Source: Ectobacillus sp. JY-23
Lineage (GTDB): Bacteria > Bacillota > Bacilli > Bacillales > Bacillaceae_G
Assembly (NCBI RefSeq): GCF_023022965.1
Contig: NZ_CP095462.1
Location: 1,054,001-1,118,000 of the forward strand
Direction of reading: 5' to 3'
DNA length: 64,000 nucleotides
Shown here: piece by piece, positions 30,355 to 39,478 of the stretch
Layout: each line of letters begins with the position of its first letter
How positions within the stretch are numbered: position 1 is the stretch's first letter
Translations under genes and position numbers: made by a program
Notes under the pieces: generated by a model
Databases searched by the model: none
The model's input: only the letters and a program-made list of their open reading frames with translations
What the model was told of the DNA's origin: nothing

Positions 30355-30363
30355 AACTTTCAC

Positions 30364-30581
30364 CTCCTCTTGCTATTAATAAGATAAGACTGTCGGCATG
30401 TGCATCTGAGATGCACACCACTGCCCCCCTCGTCCCTTTGAACTATGTGCATGGGACATGTTTACATTCGCTTTATTATTTACACAATTCTTCGAATCCG
30501 GAACAAAAAGCTCCCTTCGAATGTCATACGTTTTCAAACCGAAATATATGACACAATGGTAAAAAAAGAATATACATTCTC
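30364..30581 (-). other. Long rny 5' leader with hairpin
   Basis: About 220 nt separate the predicted promoter from the rny start. The leader holds a near-perfect hairpin with arms TGTGCATCT and AGATGCACA around 30397-30418, and a TTCGAAGGGAGC...GTTCC segment further upstream. No leader peptide with a good ribosome-binding site is apparent. Confidence 0.35.
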
Positions 30582-30610
30582 ATTTTATAGGTCGATATTT
30601 CCATTGTCAA
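30582..30610 (-). promoter_or_regulatory. Sigma-A promoter of rny
   Basis: On the minus strand TTGACA and TAAAAT are separated by exactly 17 nt: a perfect -35 and a good -10. Confidence 0.65.
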
Positions 30611-30668
30611 GAGCGGTATCTATTTGCTGAGTTGTAAGTAAGATAAGCGTTATCTTTTTTATTGACAT

Positions 30669-30697
30669 AAAAAAACACCCGATTGGGTGTTTTTTAT
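30669..30697 (-). terminator. Terminator of recA
   Basis: AAAAAACACCC and GGGTGTTTTTT pair around a 4-nt loop, directly after the recA stop. Confidence 0.92.
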
Positions 30698-30698
30698 C

Positions 30699-31739
30699 TT
30701 ATTCATCTAATAAAGTTGGCTCGTCTTCTTCAATAACAGTGCGAGGTCCGTCAGAATCAATTCCATAGTGAGCACGTACTTTTAAAGCAATATCATCTCT
30801 AACGTGTGGGTTTTCACGCAAAAAGATCTTTGCATTTTCTCGACCTTGACCAAGACGCTCGTCTTGATAGGAATACCAAGCACCGCTCTTTTGTACAATA
30901 TCAAGTTCTGTTGCCATATCAAGAATTTCACCTTCTTTAGAAATTCCCTCTCCATACATGATATCGACTTCCGCTACACGGAATGGAGGTGCCACTTTAT
31001 TTTTTACCACCTTAATTTTTGTTTTATTACCAACCATATCGTTACCTTGTTTTAACTGCTCGGCACGGCGCACTTCTAAACGTACTGTTGAATAGAACTT
31101 TAATGCACGGCCACCTGGTGTTGTCTCAGGGTTACCAAACATAACTCCTACTTTTTCACGAATCTGATTGATAAAGATAGCAATGGTTTTAGATTTATTA
31201 ATTGCACCAGAAAGCTTGCGGAGGGCTTGTGACATAAGGCGTGCTTGCAAACCAACATGAGAATCTCCCATTTCTCCTTCAATTTCAGCTTTTGGAACAA
31301 GAGCTGCTACAGAATCAATAACAATAATATCTACCGCGCCGCTGCGTACCAACGCTTCTGCAATTTCCAACCCTTGCTCACCTGTATCAGGCTGTGATAA
31401 CAATAAAGCATCTATATTTACACCGAGCTTTTGTGCATACACAGGATCAAGAGCGTGTTCTGCATCAATAAATGCAGCTTGGCCACCGCGTGCTTGTACT
31501 TCTGCAATCGCATGAAGAGCGACTGTAGTTTTACCAGAAGACTCAGGTCCATATGTTTCAATAATTCGTCCGCGTGGGTAACCACCTACACCTAAAGCAA
31601 CATCCAATGCTAGAGACCCACTGGAAATTGTAGAAATCTGACGTTCAGATTGCTCTCCTAGCTTCATGATAGATCCTTTACCGAACTGCTTTTCTATTTG
31701 TTTTAACGCCATTTCTAGTGCTGCTTGGCGATCGCTCAT
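30699..31739 (-). CDS. recA: Recombinase RecA
   Basis: RecA drives homologous strand exchange and stimulates LexA self-cleavage. The 346-aa protein has Walker A GPESSGKT at residues 64-71, the Walker B segment [15 protein letters not shown], and the DNA-binding loop 2 region [16 protein letters not shown]. The frame is continuous, so there is no intein and no intron of the kind reported in the recA of some B. cereus-group strains. A LexA box and a sigma-A promoter lie upstream. AGGAGG precedes the ATG. Confidence 0.98.
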   Translation of the reverse strand: MSDRQAALEMALKQIEKQFGKGSIMKLGEQSERQISTISSGSLALDVALGVGGYPRGRIIETYGPESSGKTTVALHAIAEVQARGGQAAFIDAEHALDPVYAQKLGVNIDALLLSQPDTGEQGLEIAEALVRSGAVDIIVIDSVAALVPKAEIEGEMGDSHVGLQARLMSQALRKLSGAINKSKTIAIFINQIREKVGVMFGNPETTPGGRALKFYSTVRLEVRRAEQLKQGNDMVGNKTKIKVVKNKVAPPFRVAEVDIMYGEGISKEGEILDMATELDIVQKSGAWYSYQDERLGQGRENAKIFLRENPHVRDDIALKVRAHYGIDSDGPRTVIEEDEPTLLDE

Positions 31740-31772
31740 TATATTTCCTCCTTTTGTTTTAACCTTATTTTT

Positions 31773-31801
31773 ATTATAACCGCTTTTCCCTAAAAAGCCA
31801 A
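31773..31801 (-). promoter_or_regulatory. Sigma-A promoter of recA
   Basis: On the minus strand TTGGCT and TATAAT are 17 nt apart, about 35 nt before the recA start. Confidence 0.7.
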
Positions 31802-31808
31802 CAAAAAT

Positions 31809-31822
31809 CGAACACTTATTCG
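31809..31822 (-). promoter_or_regulatory. LexA (DinR) box of recA
   Basis: CGAATAAGTGTTCG on the minus strand matches the Bacillus SOS operator CGAACnnnnGTTCG at 9 of 10 fixed positions. It lies just upstream of the -35 box, as expected for an SOS-induced recA. Confidence 0.85.
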
Positions 31823-31888
31823 TATTTGGGTTTTTACTGTTCTATATCTCTACTTTAGCTATACATATAATTTAAAACTTTTATAATG

Positions 31889-31915
31889 AAAAAAGGAAGA
31901 GTTCAACACTCTTCC
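31889..31915 (-). terminator. Terminator of cinA
   Basis: GGAAGAGT and ACTCTTCC pair around a 5-nt loop and run into TTTTTTC; the hairpin overlaps the cinA stop. Confidence 0.85.
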
Positions 31916-33129
31916 AGTCGTTTTAATAGATAGTATAAACCATATTTGACAGCTCTTTCTCTTACAAGGGTTCTATTACCCCCGAGCTTTAGTGAAAATG
32001 TTTCAGGTTGCTTTCCTTTAATTGCTACACCAATATGAACAGTCCCAGGCGTTTGATGTTCTAATGGTTCTGGTCCTGCGACACCTGTAAAGCTGATTCC
32101 CACATCACTTTGCAAAAGCGTAAGAACATTTGCAGCAAGTAAACCTGCGCATTGTGAACTTACTACTTGCATATTGGATGGAATACCAAGTAACTGTTCC
32201 TTTACAGATCTATCGTAGCATTGTATGCCGCCTTTAAAGCAAGAGGAAACACCTGGTACGTCTGTTATCTTAGCAGCAAACATACCACCAGTTAAACTTT
32301 CTGCACACGAAAGCGTATATCCTTTTACCTTTAGCAAATCAATAACCTTAGTATGCAGGGATTCATTATTATAACCGTAGAAAAAAGACCCTACTCTTTC
32401 TAAAATTTGTTCCTCAGTTTTATTCAGTAGCTCATGTGCTTCTATTTCAGTTGTAGCCTTAGCCGTCAATCGAAGCGTTACTTCCCCTTCAGCAGCAAGG
32501 GGGGCAATAGTGGGATTGGTTTGGGCATCAATAATATCTTGTAATACATCTTCTAGCTGTGATTCACCAATTCCAAAAAAACGTAATACACGTGAGTACA
32601 AATTCCCTCTAGAACCTAATCGCATTAGATATGGTTCTACGTATCGTTCATACATAGGAATCATTTCTTTCGGCGGTCCGGGTAACAGCACATATAATTT
32701 ACCAGCTGTAGCCAATGCCATACCGGGCGCCATACCAAAATCATTTGGAAAGACAACCGCCCCTTCTAGTACAAGTGCTTGTTTTTTATTATTTTCTGTA
32801 AAGGTTCGCCCAGTTCTCGCGAAATAAGCAGTAATTGCATCCATAGCCTGCTTATCATATACCAGTTGGACTCCTGCAGCATTGGCGATAGTTTCTTTTG
32901 TTAAATCATCTTTTGTTGGCCCTAATCCCCCCGTAAAAATTAAAACATCCGCTCGTTGCTGTGCAACAGCAATAGCTGAAGAAAGGCGTTCAGCATTATC
33001 TCCTACAACAGTTTGGAAATAAACATTAACACCAATAGATGCTAATTTCTGCGAAAGAAACTTTGCATTTGTATTTAAGATTTGTCCCAATAATAATTCG
33101 GTGCCAACCGCAATAATTTCTGCGTGCAC
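31903..33129 (-). CDS. cinA: Competence/damage-inducible protein CinA (NMN amidohydrolase family)
   Basis: The 408-aa protein has an N-terminal molybdopterin-binding-like (COG1058) domain with [14 protein letters not shown] near residue 8 and [11 protein letters not shown] near residue 65, and a C-terminal amidohydrolase domain with [13 protein letters not shown] near residue 272. The family acts on pyridine nucleotide by-products (NMN deamidation or ADP-ribose hydrolysis). In Bacillus cinA lies directly upstream of recA and is often co-induced in competence; here a terminator and the recA SOS promoter lie between them. The start is GTG at 33129 after GGGGGAATG. Confidence 0.94.
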   Translation of the reverse strand: MHAEIIAVGTELLLGQILNTNAKFLSQKLASIGVNVYFQTVVGDNAERLSSAIAVAQQRADVLIFTGGLGPTKDDLTKETIANAAGVQLVYDKQAMDAITAYFARTGRTFTENNKKQALVLEGAVVFPNDFGMAPGMALATAGKLYVLLPGPPKEMIPMYERYVEPYLMRLGSRGNLYSRVLRFFGIGESQLEDVLQDIIDAQTNPTIAPLAAEGEVTLRLTAKATTEIEAHELLNKTEEQILERVGSFFYGYNNESLHTKVIDLLKVKGYTLSCAESLTGGMFAAKITDVPGVSSCFKGGIQCYDRSVKEQLLGIPSNMQVVSSQCAGLLAANVLTLLQSDVGISFTGVAGPEPLEHQTPGTVHIGVAIKGKQPETFSLKLGGNRTLVRERAVKYGLYYLLKRLEEC

Positions 33130-33141
33130 AACACATTCCCC

Positions 33142-33729
33142 CTATTTGGAATTAACAAAAACAGCGCGATTCTTCCAAAAATAATCCCATCCAGATATCA
33201 CAGTAAAGACAACAGCGATCCACATGGATATAGTAGCTACAGAAAATGGCAGCCAATGAAAAGGCACATCATGTAATAGGTATGCGGATATAGCTACAAT
33301 CTGGGTCCATGTTTTAATTTTACCGAGCATGTTAGCAGCCACGACTTCTCCTGTTCCTGCTAAGATTAAGCGTAACCCTGTAATAGCAAACTCACGACTT
33401 ATAATAATAATGACCATCCACGAAGGAGCATGAAACGGCTCCGGCAATTCTACAAGTATAATAAGAGCAGCCGCCACCAGCAATTTATCGGCTAACGGAT
33501 CTAAAAACTTTCCAAAATTGGTCACCAAATTATATTTTCGTGCATAATAGCCGTCTACCCAGTCTGTAGCTGATGCGAAAATGAAAATTAGCGCTCCAAT
33601 AAGATGACTTAACGTTAAATCATTCGGACCTATGATACGATTTGACCATTCAAACGGCACTAACATAACAAGCATAAATAAAGGGATTAAAAAAATTCTT
33701 GATAGTGTTATTTTATTAGGTATATTCAC
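33142..33729 (-). CDS. pgsA: CDP-diacylglycerol--glycerol-3-phosphate phosphatidyltransferase
   Basis: PgsA makes phosphatidylglycerol phosphate, the committed step to phosphatidylglycerol. The 195-aa membrane protein has the full CDP-alcohol phosphotransferase signature: D56, DG at 59-60, AR at 63-64, G73, D77 and D81, plus several hydrophobic segments. The start is GTG, preceded by GGAGGAG. It is 12 nt before the cinA start and downstream of ymfM, the conserved Bacillus order. Confidence 0.95.
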   Translation of the reverse strand: MNIPNKITLSRIFLIPLFMLVMLVPFEWSNRIIGPNDLTLSHLIGALIFIFASATDWVDGYYARKYNLVTNFGKFLDPLADKLLVAAALIILVELPEPFHAPSWMVIIIISREFAITGLRLILAGTGEVVAANMLGKIKTWTQIVAISAYLLHDVPFHWLPFSVATISMWIAVVFTVISGWDYFWKNRAVFVNSK

Positions 33730-33767
33730 GACTACTCCTCCATCGTTTCAAAAACAATTTCATTGAA

Positions 33768-33793
33768 AATAGTCATCGCATGCGATGACTATT
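33768..33793. terminator. Perfect 26-bp palindrome at the end of ymfM
   Basis: AATAGTCATCGCA is followed directly by its reverse complement, with no loop bases. It overlaps the ymfM stop and a TTTTC tract follows on the minus strand, so it may act as a weak terminator before pgsA. Confidence 0.55.
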
Positions 33794-34664
33794 GTGCAGA
33801 TTGCGCTGTCCGCAAATTGTTAATCAGTAAAATTTGATGATAATATTTTGTAGGATCTTGCGGATACGAAACCGCCTGACCGTTAATTTTAATATCGGTA
33901 TTCGGTGAACTTCCAACATTCAAACGCACCGTATCTTGTGCGGACAAATCTTGTTGCAATGTTTCTCCAGGTTGTAACGTTTTGCTTATAATCAGCTTTC
34001 CGGAACCATCTCTTATGTCGATGTATGCTCGTCCTTTAGCTGTTAACTCAACAATCATTGCCGTATTGTTGCGAAGTTCCATCGTAGCCGTTTTACCGGA
34101 TGTTTGAATTACCTTTAGCTCTTGTACTGGCTGTTGAGGTGCAACAGGAGCTTCTTCCTTTTTTACTTCTTCTTTAGGCTCTTCCTTCTTATCTAGCGGT
34201 GAATTTTCCACTTTCTCTACCTGTGCTTTTGTTACCTCAGGTATGGCTGCACTTTCCTCTTTATTCGCTAAAGCTTGAAACACAAGCCAAACACCTACAC
34301 ATAACGCAAGGACAAGAAGAGTAATAAATACTTTTGGCATATAATCCATAAACTTATTTGAAGTGGCTGTAGAAACCGCCTCCCGCGACTTACGAACGCG
34401 TGACAATTGCGTTATATCGTGTGAAGCAGGGGGAGGCGGTAATTCACTTTTATGCTCTTCTAGCAACATTTCGGCATCCAGTCCAACAGCTTCTGCATAT
34501 TGCTTAATAAACGCCCTTACATAAAATTCTCCTGGCAAGATATGGAACTTTCCTTCTTCTATACTGGTGAGATATCGCTTTTGAATCTTCGTAATCTCTT
34601 GTAATTCATCTAATGACAAACCCTTTGTTTGTCTGGCTTCCTGTAATTTTTGTCCTAGTTCCAA
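33789..34664 (-). CDS. ymfM: RodZ-like cell-shape protein YmfM
   Basis: The 291-aa protein has an N-terminal Xre-type helix-turn-helix domain (KGLSLDELQEITKIQKRYL, about residues 14-32), one membrane segment (VFITLLVLALCVGVWLVF, around residue 110), a Lys/Glu/Pro-rich linker and a C-terminal extracytoplasmic beta domain. This is the RodZ layout; RodZ links MreB filaments to the membrane and supports rod shape. I favour the TTG at 34664, seven nt after GAGGTG, over the GTG at 34673 that overlaps that site. It precedes pgsA. Confidence 0.9.
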   Translation of the reverse strand: MELGQKLQEARQTKGLSLDELQEITKIQKRYLTSIEEGKFHILPGEFYVRAFIKQYAEAVGLDAEMLLEEHKSELPPPPASHDITQLSRVRKSREAVSTATSNKFMDYMPKVFITLLVLALCVGVWLVFQALANKEESAAIPEVTKAQVEKVENSPLDKKEEPKEEVKKEEAPVAPQQPVQELKVIQTSGKTATMELRNNTAMIVELTAKGRAYIDIRDGSGKLIISKTLQPGETLQQDLSAQDTVRLNVGSSPNTDIKINGQAVSYPQDPTKYYHQILLINNLRTAQSAQ

Positions 34665-34685
34665 TACAAACACCTCGATACTTCC

Positions 34686-35471
34686 TTAAAAATCGAACAT
34701 GGAAAAATTATTCCTTGTATTTAGCTCAATATCATCTACCAAATCATATGTAATCTCTTCATCATCGTCGTTACGCAACTCAATAATGTAATCAAAATCG
34801 TCCAATGTATATTCAGACTGTGCTACAAAGATATCTGGATGCTCCACCACTTTTGTTGCCGGAATACGCATAATCTCTCGCACAAGCTGCCAATGTCTTT
34901 CGTTTGCTCGTTTTGTTGAGACAATGCCATCTAAAATAAAAATGTTGTTTTCGCTATATTCGTCCTGAATAAGTTGACTTCGAATCGTTTGCTTAATTAA
35001 TGTAGAGGATACGAAAAGCCATCTTTTGTTTGCGCAAACGCTTGCTGCGACAATAGATTCCGTTTTGCCGACTCGCGGCATGCCACGTATACCAATTAAT
35101 TTATGCCCCTCCTTTTTCATTAGCTCAGCCATAAAATCAACCAGCAATCCTAATTCATCACGAACAAATCGAAACGTTTTCTTATCATCAGCATCTCTTT
35201 GTATATATCTACCATGTCGAACAGCCAACCGATCCCTAAGTTTCGGCTCGCGGTACTTCGTTACCGTTATATTATCCATCGTATTCAGAATTGATTCAAG
35301 ACGCGCAATTTGCTCACGGTTTTCTCCTCGAAGCAATAAACCCCGTCTAGAGTTGTCTACACCATTAATTGTTACAATATTAATGCCAAGCATCCCGATT
35401 AGCGAAGAGATATCGCCAAGCAAGCCGGGTCGATTCTTATGTATCTCATACTCAAAGTACCATTCGATCAT
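34686..35471 (-). CDS. ymfK: YmfK-family protein with P-loop motif (DUF3388)
   Basis: The 261-aa protein matches the conserved Bacillus YmfK family. Its N-terminal 75 residues look like an ACT-type domain (EYEIHKNRPGLLGDISSLIGML), and the second half has a P-loop-like GMPRVGKTES near residue 132 followed by a Walker B-like FILDGI. Nucleotide binding is therefore plausible, but the function is not established. I start at the ATG at 35471, eight nt after AAGGGGAG; a GTG 9 nt upstream is too close to that site. It is 13 nt before ymfM. Confidence 0.82.
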   Translation of the reverse strand: MIEWYFEYEIHKNRPGLLGDISSLIGMLGINIVTINGVDNSRRGLLLRGENREQIARLESILNTMDNITVTKYREPKLRDRLAVRHGRYIQRDADDKKTFRFVRDELGLLVDFMAELMKKEGHKLIGIRGMPRVGKTESIVAASVCANKRWLFVSSTLIKQTIRSQLIQDEYSENNIFILDGIVSTKRANERHWQLVREIMRIPATKVVEHPDIFVAQSEYTLDDFDYIIELRNDDDEEITYDLVDDIELNTRNNFSMFDF

Positions 35472-35606
35472 CTCAAACACTCCCCTTGCCTACTAACTAT
35501 CTACTATCTTATATGATTTTTCCTGAATAGAAAAGTGAAATTACAAATCCAATATTCCAAATACAAAGCATTATCAATGTAAGCCTTATCAATTTTGTGC
35601 CCAAAA

Positions 35607-35637
35607 CAAAGAAAAGAGGAGGCTTCCCCCCTCTTCT
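35607..35637 (-). terminator. Probable terminator of ymfJ
   Basis: On the minus strand, GAGGGGG and CCTCCTC arms form an imperfect G-rich stem followed by TTTTC, just after the ymfJ stop. Confidence 0.5.
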
Positions 35638-35887
35638 AACGTTGATGCTGCACAAGCTTAATCATTAGATTCGCAATAGTATGCTGCTCTTGCTCATCCG
35701 CCACTTTCCAAAGTTCGGCCAACACGCGTTCTTCATCGTTGCGCGGCTCTACTTCATTTGCTAAATAGTCACCAATTCGATAAGCCATCTCAGACACATA
35801 ATTATGATCTAATCCTTTACCTTCAGCTTGGTCTAAACGCTCACCCAAAAACGATTTCCATTGGTCAAAATTATCTAATACAGACAC
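35636..35887 (-). CDS. ymfJ: YmfJ-family small protein (DUF3243)
   Basis: This 83-aa helical, acidic protein (starts MSVLDNFDQWKSFLGERL) matches the DUF3243 family, close to B. subtilis YmfJ in length. The function is unknown. I use the GTG at 35887, eight nt after AAGGTGAGG; earlier in-frame starts overlap that ribosome-binding site. It lies between ymfI and ymfK as in other Bacillus genomes. Confidence 0.85.
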   Translation of the reverse strand: MSVLDNFDQWKSFLGERLDQAEGKGLDHNYVSEMAYRIGDYLANEVEPRNDEERVLAELWKVADEQEQHTIANLMIKLVQHQR

Positions 35888-35952
35888 ATGTAACACCTCA
35901 CCTTTCAAATAGATTCAATACTACTATGCACCTTTCTCCTTGTTATTATGTA

Positions 35953-36663
35953 TTAATACCATCCACCATTTACTGCGACAATCTGCCCTGTGATATAAGA
36001 AGCCTTAGGGGACAATAAAAATGAAACCACATTTGCTACCTCTTCTGCTTGTCCTAGACGGCCCATTGGTATTTCCTCAGCAATGTCATTTTTTTCATCC
36101 TCAGAAAATATATGGAGCATTTCAGTTTCTATAGCACCGGGAGCAACTGCATTTACTCGTATCCCGCTGAGCGCAACCTCTTTGGCCAGCGCTTTTACAA
36201 ATGTATTTTGTGCTCCTTTGACAGTGGAATACAGTACTTCACAAGAAGCTCCTATCTGCCCCCAAATGGAAGAGATAACAATAATTTGCCCTTGTTTTTT
36301 AGAAATCATATCAGGTAATAAACTTGTCACCAACTGATATAAACTGGTAACCTGCATGCGCACCATCGCATCTAATTCATTGTTTGAAATATCTTGAACC
36401 AATCCAAACACGCTTTTACCAGCCGCGTATATGATAGCATCTAATGGATGCTGCAATTGCAACTGTATTTGCTTTGCCCCTTCTGAATGAGATAAATCCC
36501 CGTGAATTAAGATATGTCCCTGCCCCAGCTCTTGTAAGAGTCTCTCCGCTTTTTCCTTTCCCGTATGGTAATGTAAATATAATTGATACCCTTCAGCAGC
36601 TAGCTGTCTGGCAACCGCCCCTCCAATTCCTCCACTTGCTCCTGTAATAAGTGCGTACTTCAT
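35953..36663 (-). CDS. ymfI: Short-chain dehydrogenase YmfI (FabG-like)
   Basis: The 236-aa protein is a classical SDR: cofactor motif TGASGGIG near residue 7, structural NAAG-like YAAGKS near residue 85, catalytic Ser in VISSIWGQ and YSTVKG (Tyr and Lys) near residue 150, and a normal C-terminal VNGGWY. It resembles 3-oxoacyl-ACP reductases, but the true FabG gene is normally in the fatty-acid cluster, so the substrate is uncertain. I use the ATG at 36663 after AAGGAGG. It sits directly downstream of the ymfF-ymfH protease genes. Confidence 0.88.
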   Translation of the reverse strand: MKYALITGASGGIGGAVARQLAAEGYQLYLHYHTGKEKAERLLQELGQGHILIHGDLSHSEGAKQIQLQLQHPLDAIIYAAGKSVFGLVQDISNNELDAMVRMQVTSLYQLVTSLLPDMISKKQGQIIVISSIWGQIGASCEVLYSTVKGAQNTFVKALAKEVALSGIRVNAVAPGAIETEMLHIFSEDEKNDIAEEIPMGRLGQAEEVANVVSFLLSPKASYITGQIVAVNGGWY

Positions 36664-36703
36664 ATCTGCCTCCTTACATGTAAAAAGCATCCGTAATGGA
36701 TGC

Positions 36704-37990
36704 TTATGCCTTCGGTACAACCTGACAAACACTCAACCTTTTTTCATCAATAAATTCCTCAGCAGCTTGCTTCAAATCCACGCTTGAAATTTCCTCCAAA
36801 ACAGCTAGCGCATCAAATAAACTTGATTCGTTGAATGCATAGCGTGTAAATTGGTTTGCAATATATTCTGGGGAATTTAAAGAGCGTAAAAAACCACCAA
36901 TTTTCTTTTTCTTTGCACGCTCGAGCGTCTGTTCCGATAAGCTATTATAATCTGTATGCAATAAAATGGACGATAACTTTTCAGCCAATTCATCAGGATG
37001 CTTTGTATCGCCTCCCACCATAGCAAAACCAAAGTTACTCTCTTCTGTATAATCATAAGAAAAGGTATCGTCAATTAAGCCGTTATTATAAAGGTCCTCA
37101 TAATTATTAGAACCTTTACCAAATAAACAGTCCATTAAGAGCGTTAATGTAATTTCTTGTTTTAATAAAGCTCGCCCTGTTTTATCTGACTGCTTCGCTT
37201 TTAAACCTACCAAACATTTAGGCGTTTGTACAGTCATTGGAATGACTTTTTTCTTTTCATTTACTTCTTCCGGTTCACTTTCAAAAAAACGTTGAATCGG
37301 GGGCTGATCTTTATATTTCTTAGCAGCTTGATTACGACGTACCAGTTCCATTGTATTTTCTACATCGACCGGTCCAACAACAAATAACAGCATATTACTT
37401 GGGTGATAAAATGTTTGATAGCATTGATATAAAGAATCTTTTGTAATTTTGCTTATAGAGTCAATTGTGCCTGCTATATCTATTTTAACAGGATGTTTTT
37501 GATACAAAGCATCAATCAGTCCAAAGTACAAGCGCCAGTCTGCATTGTCTTGATACATTTGAATTTCCTGTCCTATAATACCCTTTTCTTTTTCTACAGT
37601 TTCTTCAGTAAAGTATGGCGCTTGCACAAAATCCAGCAATGTGTTTAAGTTAACATCAATATTTGATGTACATGAAAATAAATAGGCTGTTCTTGTAAAC
37701 GATGTAAAGGCATTTGATGAAGCACCTTGTTTACTGAAAAGCTGAAATGCATCATGGTCTTCTTTTTCAAAAAGCTTGTGCTCTAAAAAATGCGCAATAC
37801 CATCCGGTACTTGCACCTTCGCTTTTCCATCTAGTGGAACAAACGTGTTGTCGATGGAACCGTATTTTGTTGTAAATGTAGCAAACGTTTTGTTAAATCC
37901 TTGCTTTGGCAGAATATACACATCTAAGCCATTTGGGAGCTTTTCATAAAATAATTCTTCTTTCAGTTGTTCGAATGAAATTTTTTCCAT
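36704..37990 (-). CDS. ymfH: M16-family zinc protease YmfH
   Basis: The 428-aa protein has the inverted zinc motif HFLEH (H67, E70, H71) of M16 peptidases and a later Glu ligand in the region around residue 140. It has the usual length of the family and is likely the catalytic partner of YmfF. In B. subtilis the pair has been linked to processing of peptide signals; that role is not shown here. The ATG at 37990 lies 1 nt after the ymfF stop and behind AGGGGAGGG, so translation is coupled. A GTG 9 nt upstream is less well placed. Confidence 0.93.
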   Translation of the reverse strand: MEKISFEQLKEELFYEKLPNGLDVYILPKQGFNKTFATFTTKYGSIDNTFVPLDGKAKVQVPDGIAHFLEHKLFEKEDHDAFQLFSKQGASSNAFTSFTRTAYLFSCTSNIDVNLNTLLDFVQAPYFTEETVEKEKGIIGQEIQMYQDNADWRLYFGLIDALYQKHPVKIDIAGTIDSISKITKDSLYQCYQTFYHPSNMLLFVVGPVDVENTMELVRRNQAAKKYKDQPPIQRFFESEPEEVNEKKKVIPMTVQTPKCLVGLKAKQSDKTGRALLKQEITLTLLMDCLFGKGSNNYEDLYNNGLIDDTFSYDYTEESNFGFAMVGGDTKHPDELAEKLSSILLHTDYNSLSEQTLERAKKKKIGGFLRSLNSPEYIANQFTRYAFNESSLFDALAVLEEISSVDLKQAAEEFIDEKRLSVCQVVPKA

Positions 37991-37991
37991 T

Positions 37992-39254
37992 TTAAGCACC
38001 CTCCCCTTGCAACAAGTAAACGGTATCAGTCTCTATCTTTTTTGCTACGGCGACCACTTCCTCTTTTGTTACACTATTAATCGCTTCCTCCCATTGGGCA
38101 ATTGGACGTTCGTAATCAGCTACAACATTATGGTATAGCATTTCAACTAATCCTCTTGGTGTATCAATCGTTTCAAGAATTTGATTATTGATTACTGCTT
38201 TTGTTTGCTGTAATTCTTGCTCAGTAAAATCTCCATTTTGCATTGCTTCTAGTTGCTCATTAATAATGGAAACAGCTTTTTTATAATTTTTAGCTTCAAT
38301 GCCTGACATAACAAACAAAAGTCCTTTATGACTTTCATAACGAGATGCAGCGTAATATGCAAGGCTATTTTTCTCCCGTACATTGATAAATAGTTTAGAG
38401 TGTGAAAATCCTCCAAATAGACCATTGAATACTTGTAGCGCAAAATAGTCTGTATCTTTATATGTAACATGAGTGCGATAGCCAATATGCAATTTACTTT
38501 GTTTTAAGTCCTGTTTCTCAATCACTTCTCGCTCTGATACTTGTTTGGACGGTGATACCACCACTTCACAATGCTGCTTTCGTTGTGCTGGTAATGTGAA
38601 ATATGTTTGTATTAAAGCTTCCACAGATTCATTTACATCGCCAATCACATATAAATCCAGGCAATCCTCTCTCAACACTTGCTGATAATACGAAAATAAA
38701 GAAGCTGGTGTGATTTCGGTAATTTTTTCTTTTATGCCGTTTGCGTTGAATCGATAAGCTTCGCCTTGGCACATTTCCTCTAACAGCCGATCATTAGCAT
38801 AACGCATTTTATCGTCATACACGGATTCTAAACGTTGTAATAAAGAGCGCTTTTCACTTTCAACAATTGATGCGACAAACACGTCATCTTCTGTGATTGG
38901 ATGTAAAATCAACTCTGCTAGCATTTTGATCGCCTTTTCTAGAAGAAGAGGGGCATCTTGTAAATACACTTCGTTTGCAACGTCCATATAAAAAGAGATA
39001 ATATGATGTTCACCCTTTTTACTAACATCTACGCCTAAAGAAGCACCATATAATTCTTCAAGATGCTGCCTAATCAGCTTGACGGTTGGAAACGTTTTTG
39101 TACCGCTTTGTAATACATATGGCAACAAGGCACGCTGTGTAACTGTTTCCTCCGATAAGGGTGCCTTCATTCGCAGTACAAGTGTATTCGTTTTGTATTT
39201 TGTAGTAGCAACTGTATGTACACGTAAACCAGCTATTTGTGTTTGCTGTTCCAT
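37992..39254 (-). CDS. ymfF: M16-family protease-like protein YmfF (no zinc motif)
   Basis: The 420-aa protein aligns with the M16 fold but lacks an HxxEH motif in its N-terminal half; the expected position reads RQHLEELYG. M16 proteases commonly pair one catalytic and one non-catalytic subunit, so YmfF is probably the structural partner of YmfH. The ATG at 39254 follows AAGGAGGAAT. An open extension of 79 codons upstream runs through a terminator and into the neighbouring insertion sequence, so it is not real. Confidence 0.92.
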   Translation of the reverse strand: MEQQTQIAGLRVHTVATTKYKTNTLVLRMKAPLSEETVTQRALLPYVLQSGTKTFPTVKLIRQHLEELYGASLGVDVSKKGEHHIISFYMDVANEVYLQDAPLLLEKAIKMLAELILHPITEDDVFVASIVESEKRSLLQRLESVYDDKMRYANDRLLEEMCQGEAYRFNANGIKEKITEITPASLFSYYQQVLREDCLDLYVIGDVNESVEALIQTYFTLPAQRKQHCEVVVSPSKQVSEREVIEKQDLKQSKLHIGYRTHVTYKDTDYFALQVFNGLFGGFSHSKLFINVREKNSLAYYAASRYESHKGLLFVMSGIEAKNYKKAVSIINEQLEAMQNGDFTEQELQQTKAVINNQILETIDTPRGLVEMLYHNVVADYERPIAQWEEAINSVTKEEVVAVAKKIETDTVYLLQGEGA

Positions 39255-39348
39255 CTTATTCCTCCTTATATACATATTCTTCTTCAATATACATTTCCTT
39301 GCATGAACTTGGCAAATTTCTAACGTATTGTTAGTATATGTGAAAAAC

Positions 39349-39380
39349 GAAAAAACTCGCGCAAAGCGCGAGTTCTTTTT
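39349..39380. repeat. Left copy of the 32-bp duplicated terminator flanking the IS
   Basis: This stretch contains the hairpin CTCGCGCAAAGCGCGAG between an A run and a T run. It is identical over 32 bp to 40944-40975 on the other side of the insertion sequence. Confidence 0.85.
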
Positions 39381-39478
39381 CAGGCTGTGGAGAAAGTGTT
39401 CTCCACAGCCGTTTTTTATGTTTATGACTTCTTTCCACTGTGCAAACTGATTAAAAAGGAGAGAAGGAGAGATTTGAT

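Noticed and set aside
30699-31739. Intron or intein in recA, as known in some relatives
   Set aside because: The frame is continuous at 346 aa with all motifs in order.
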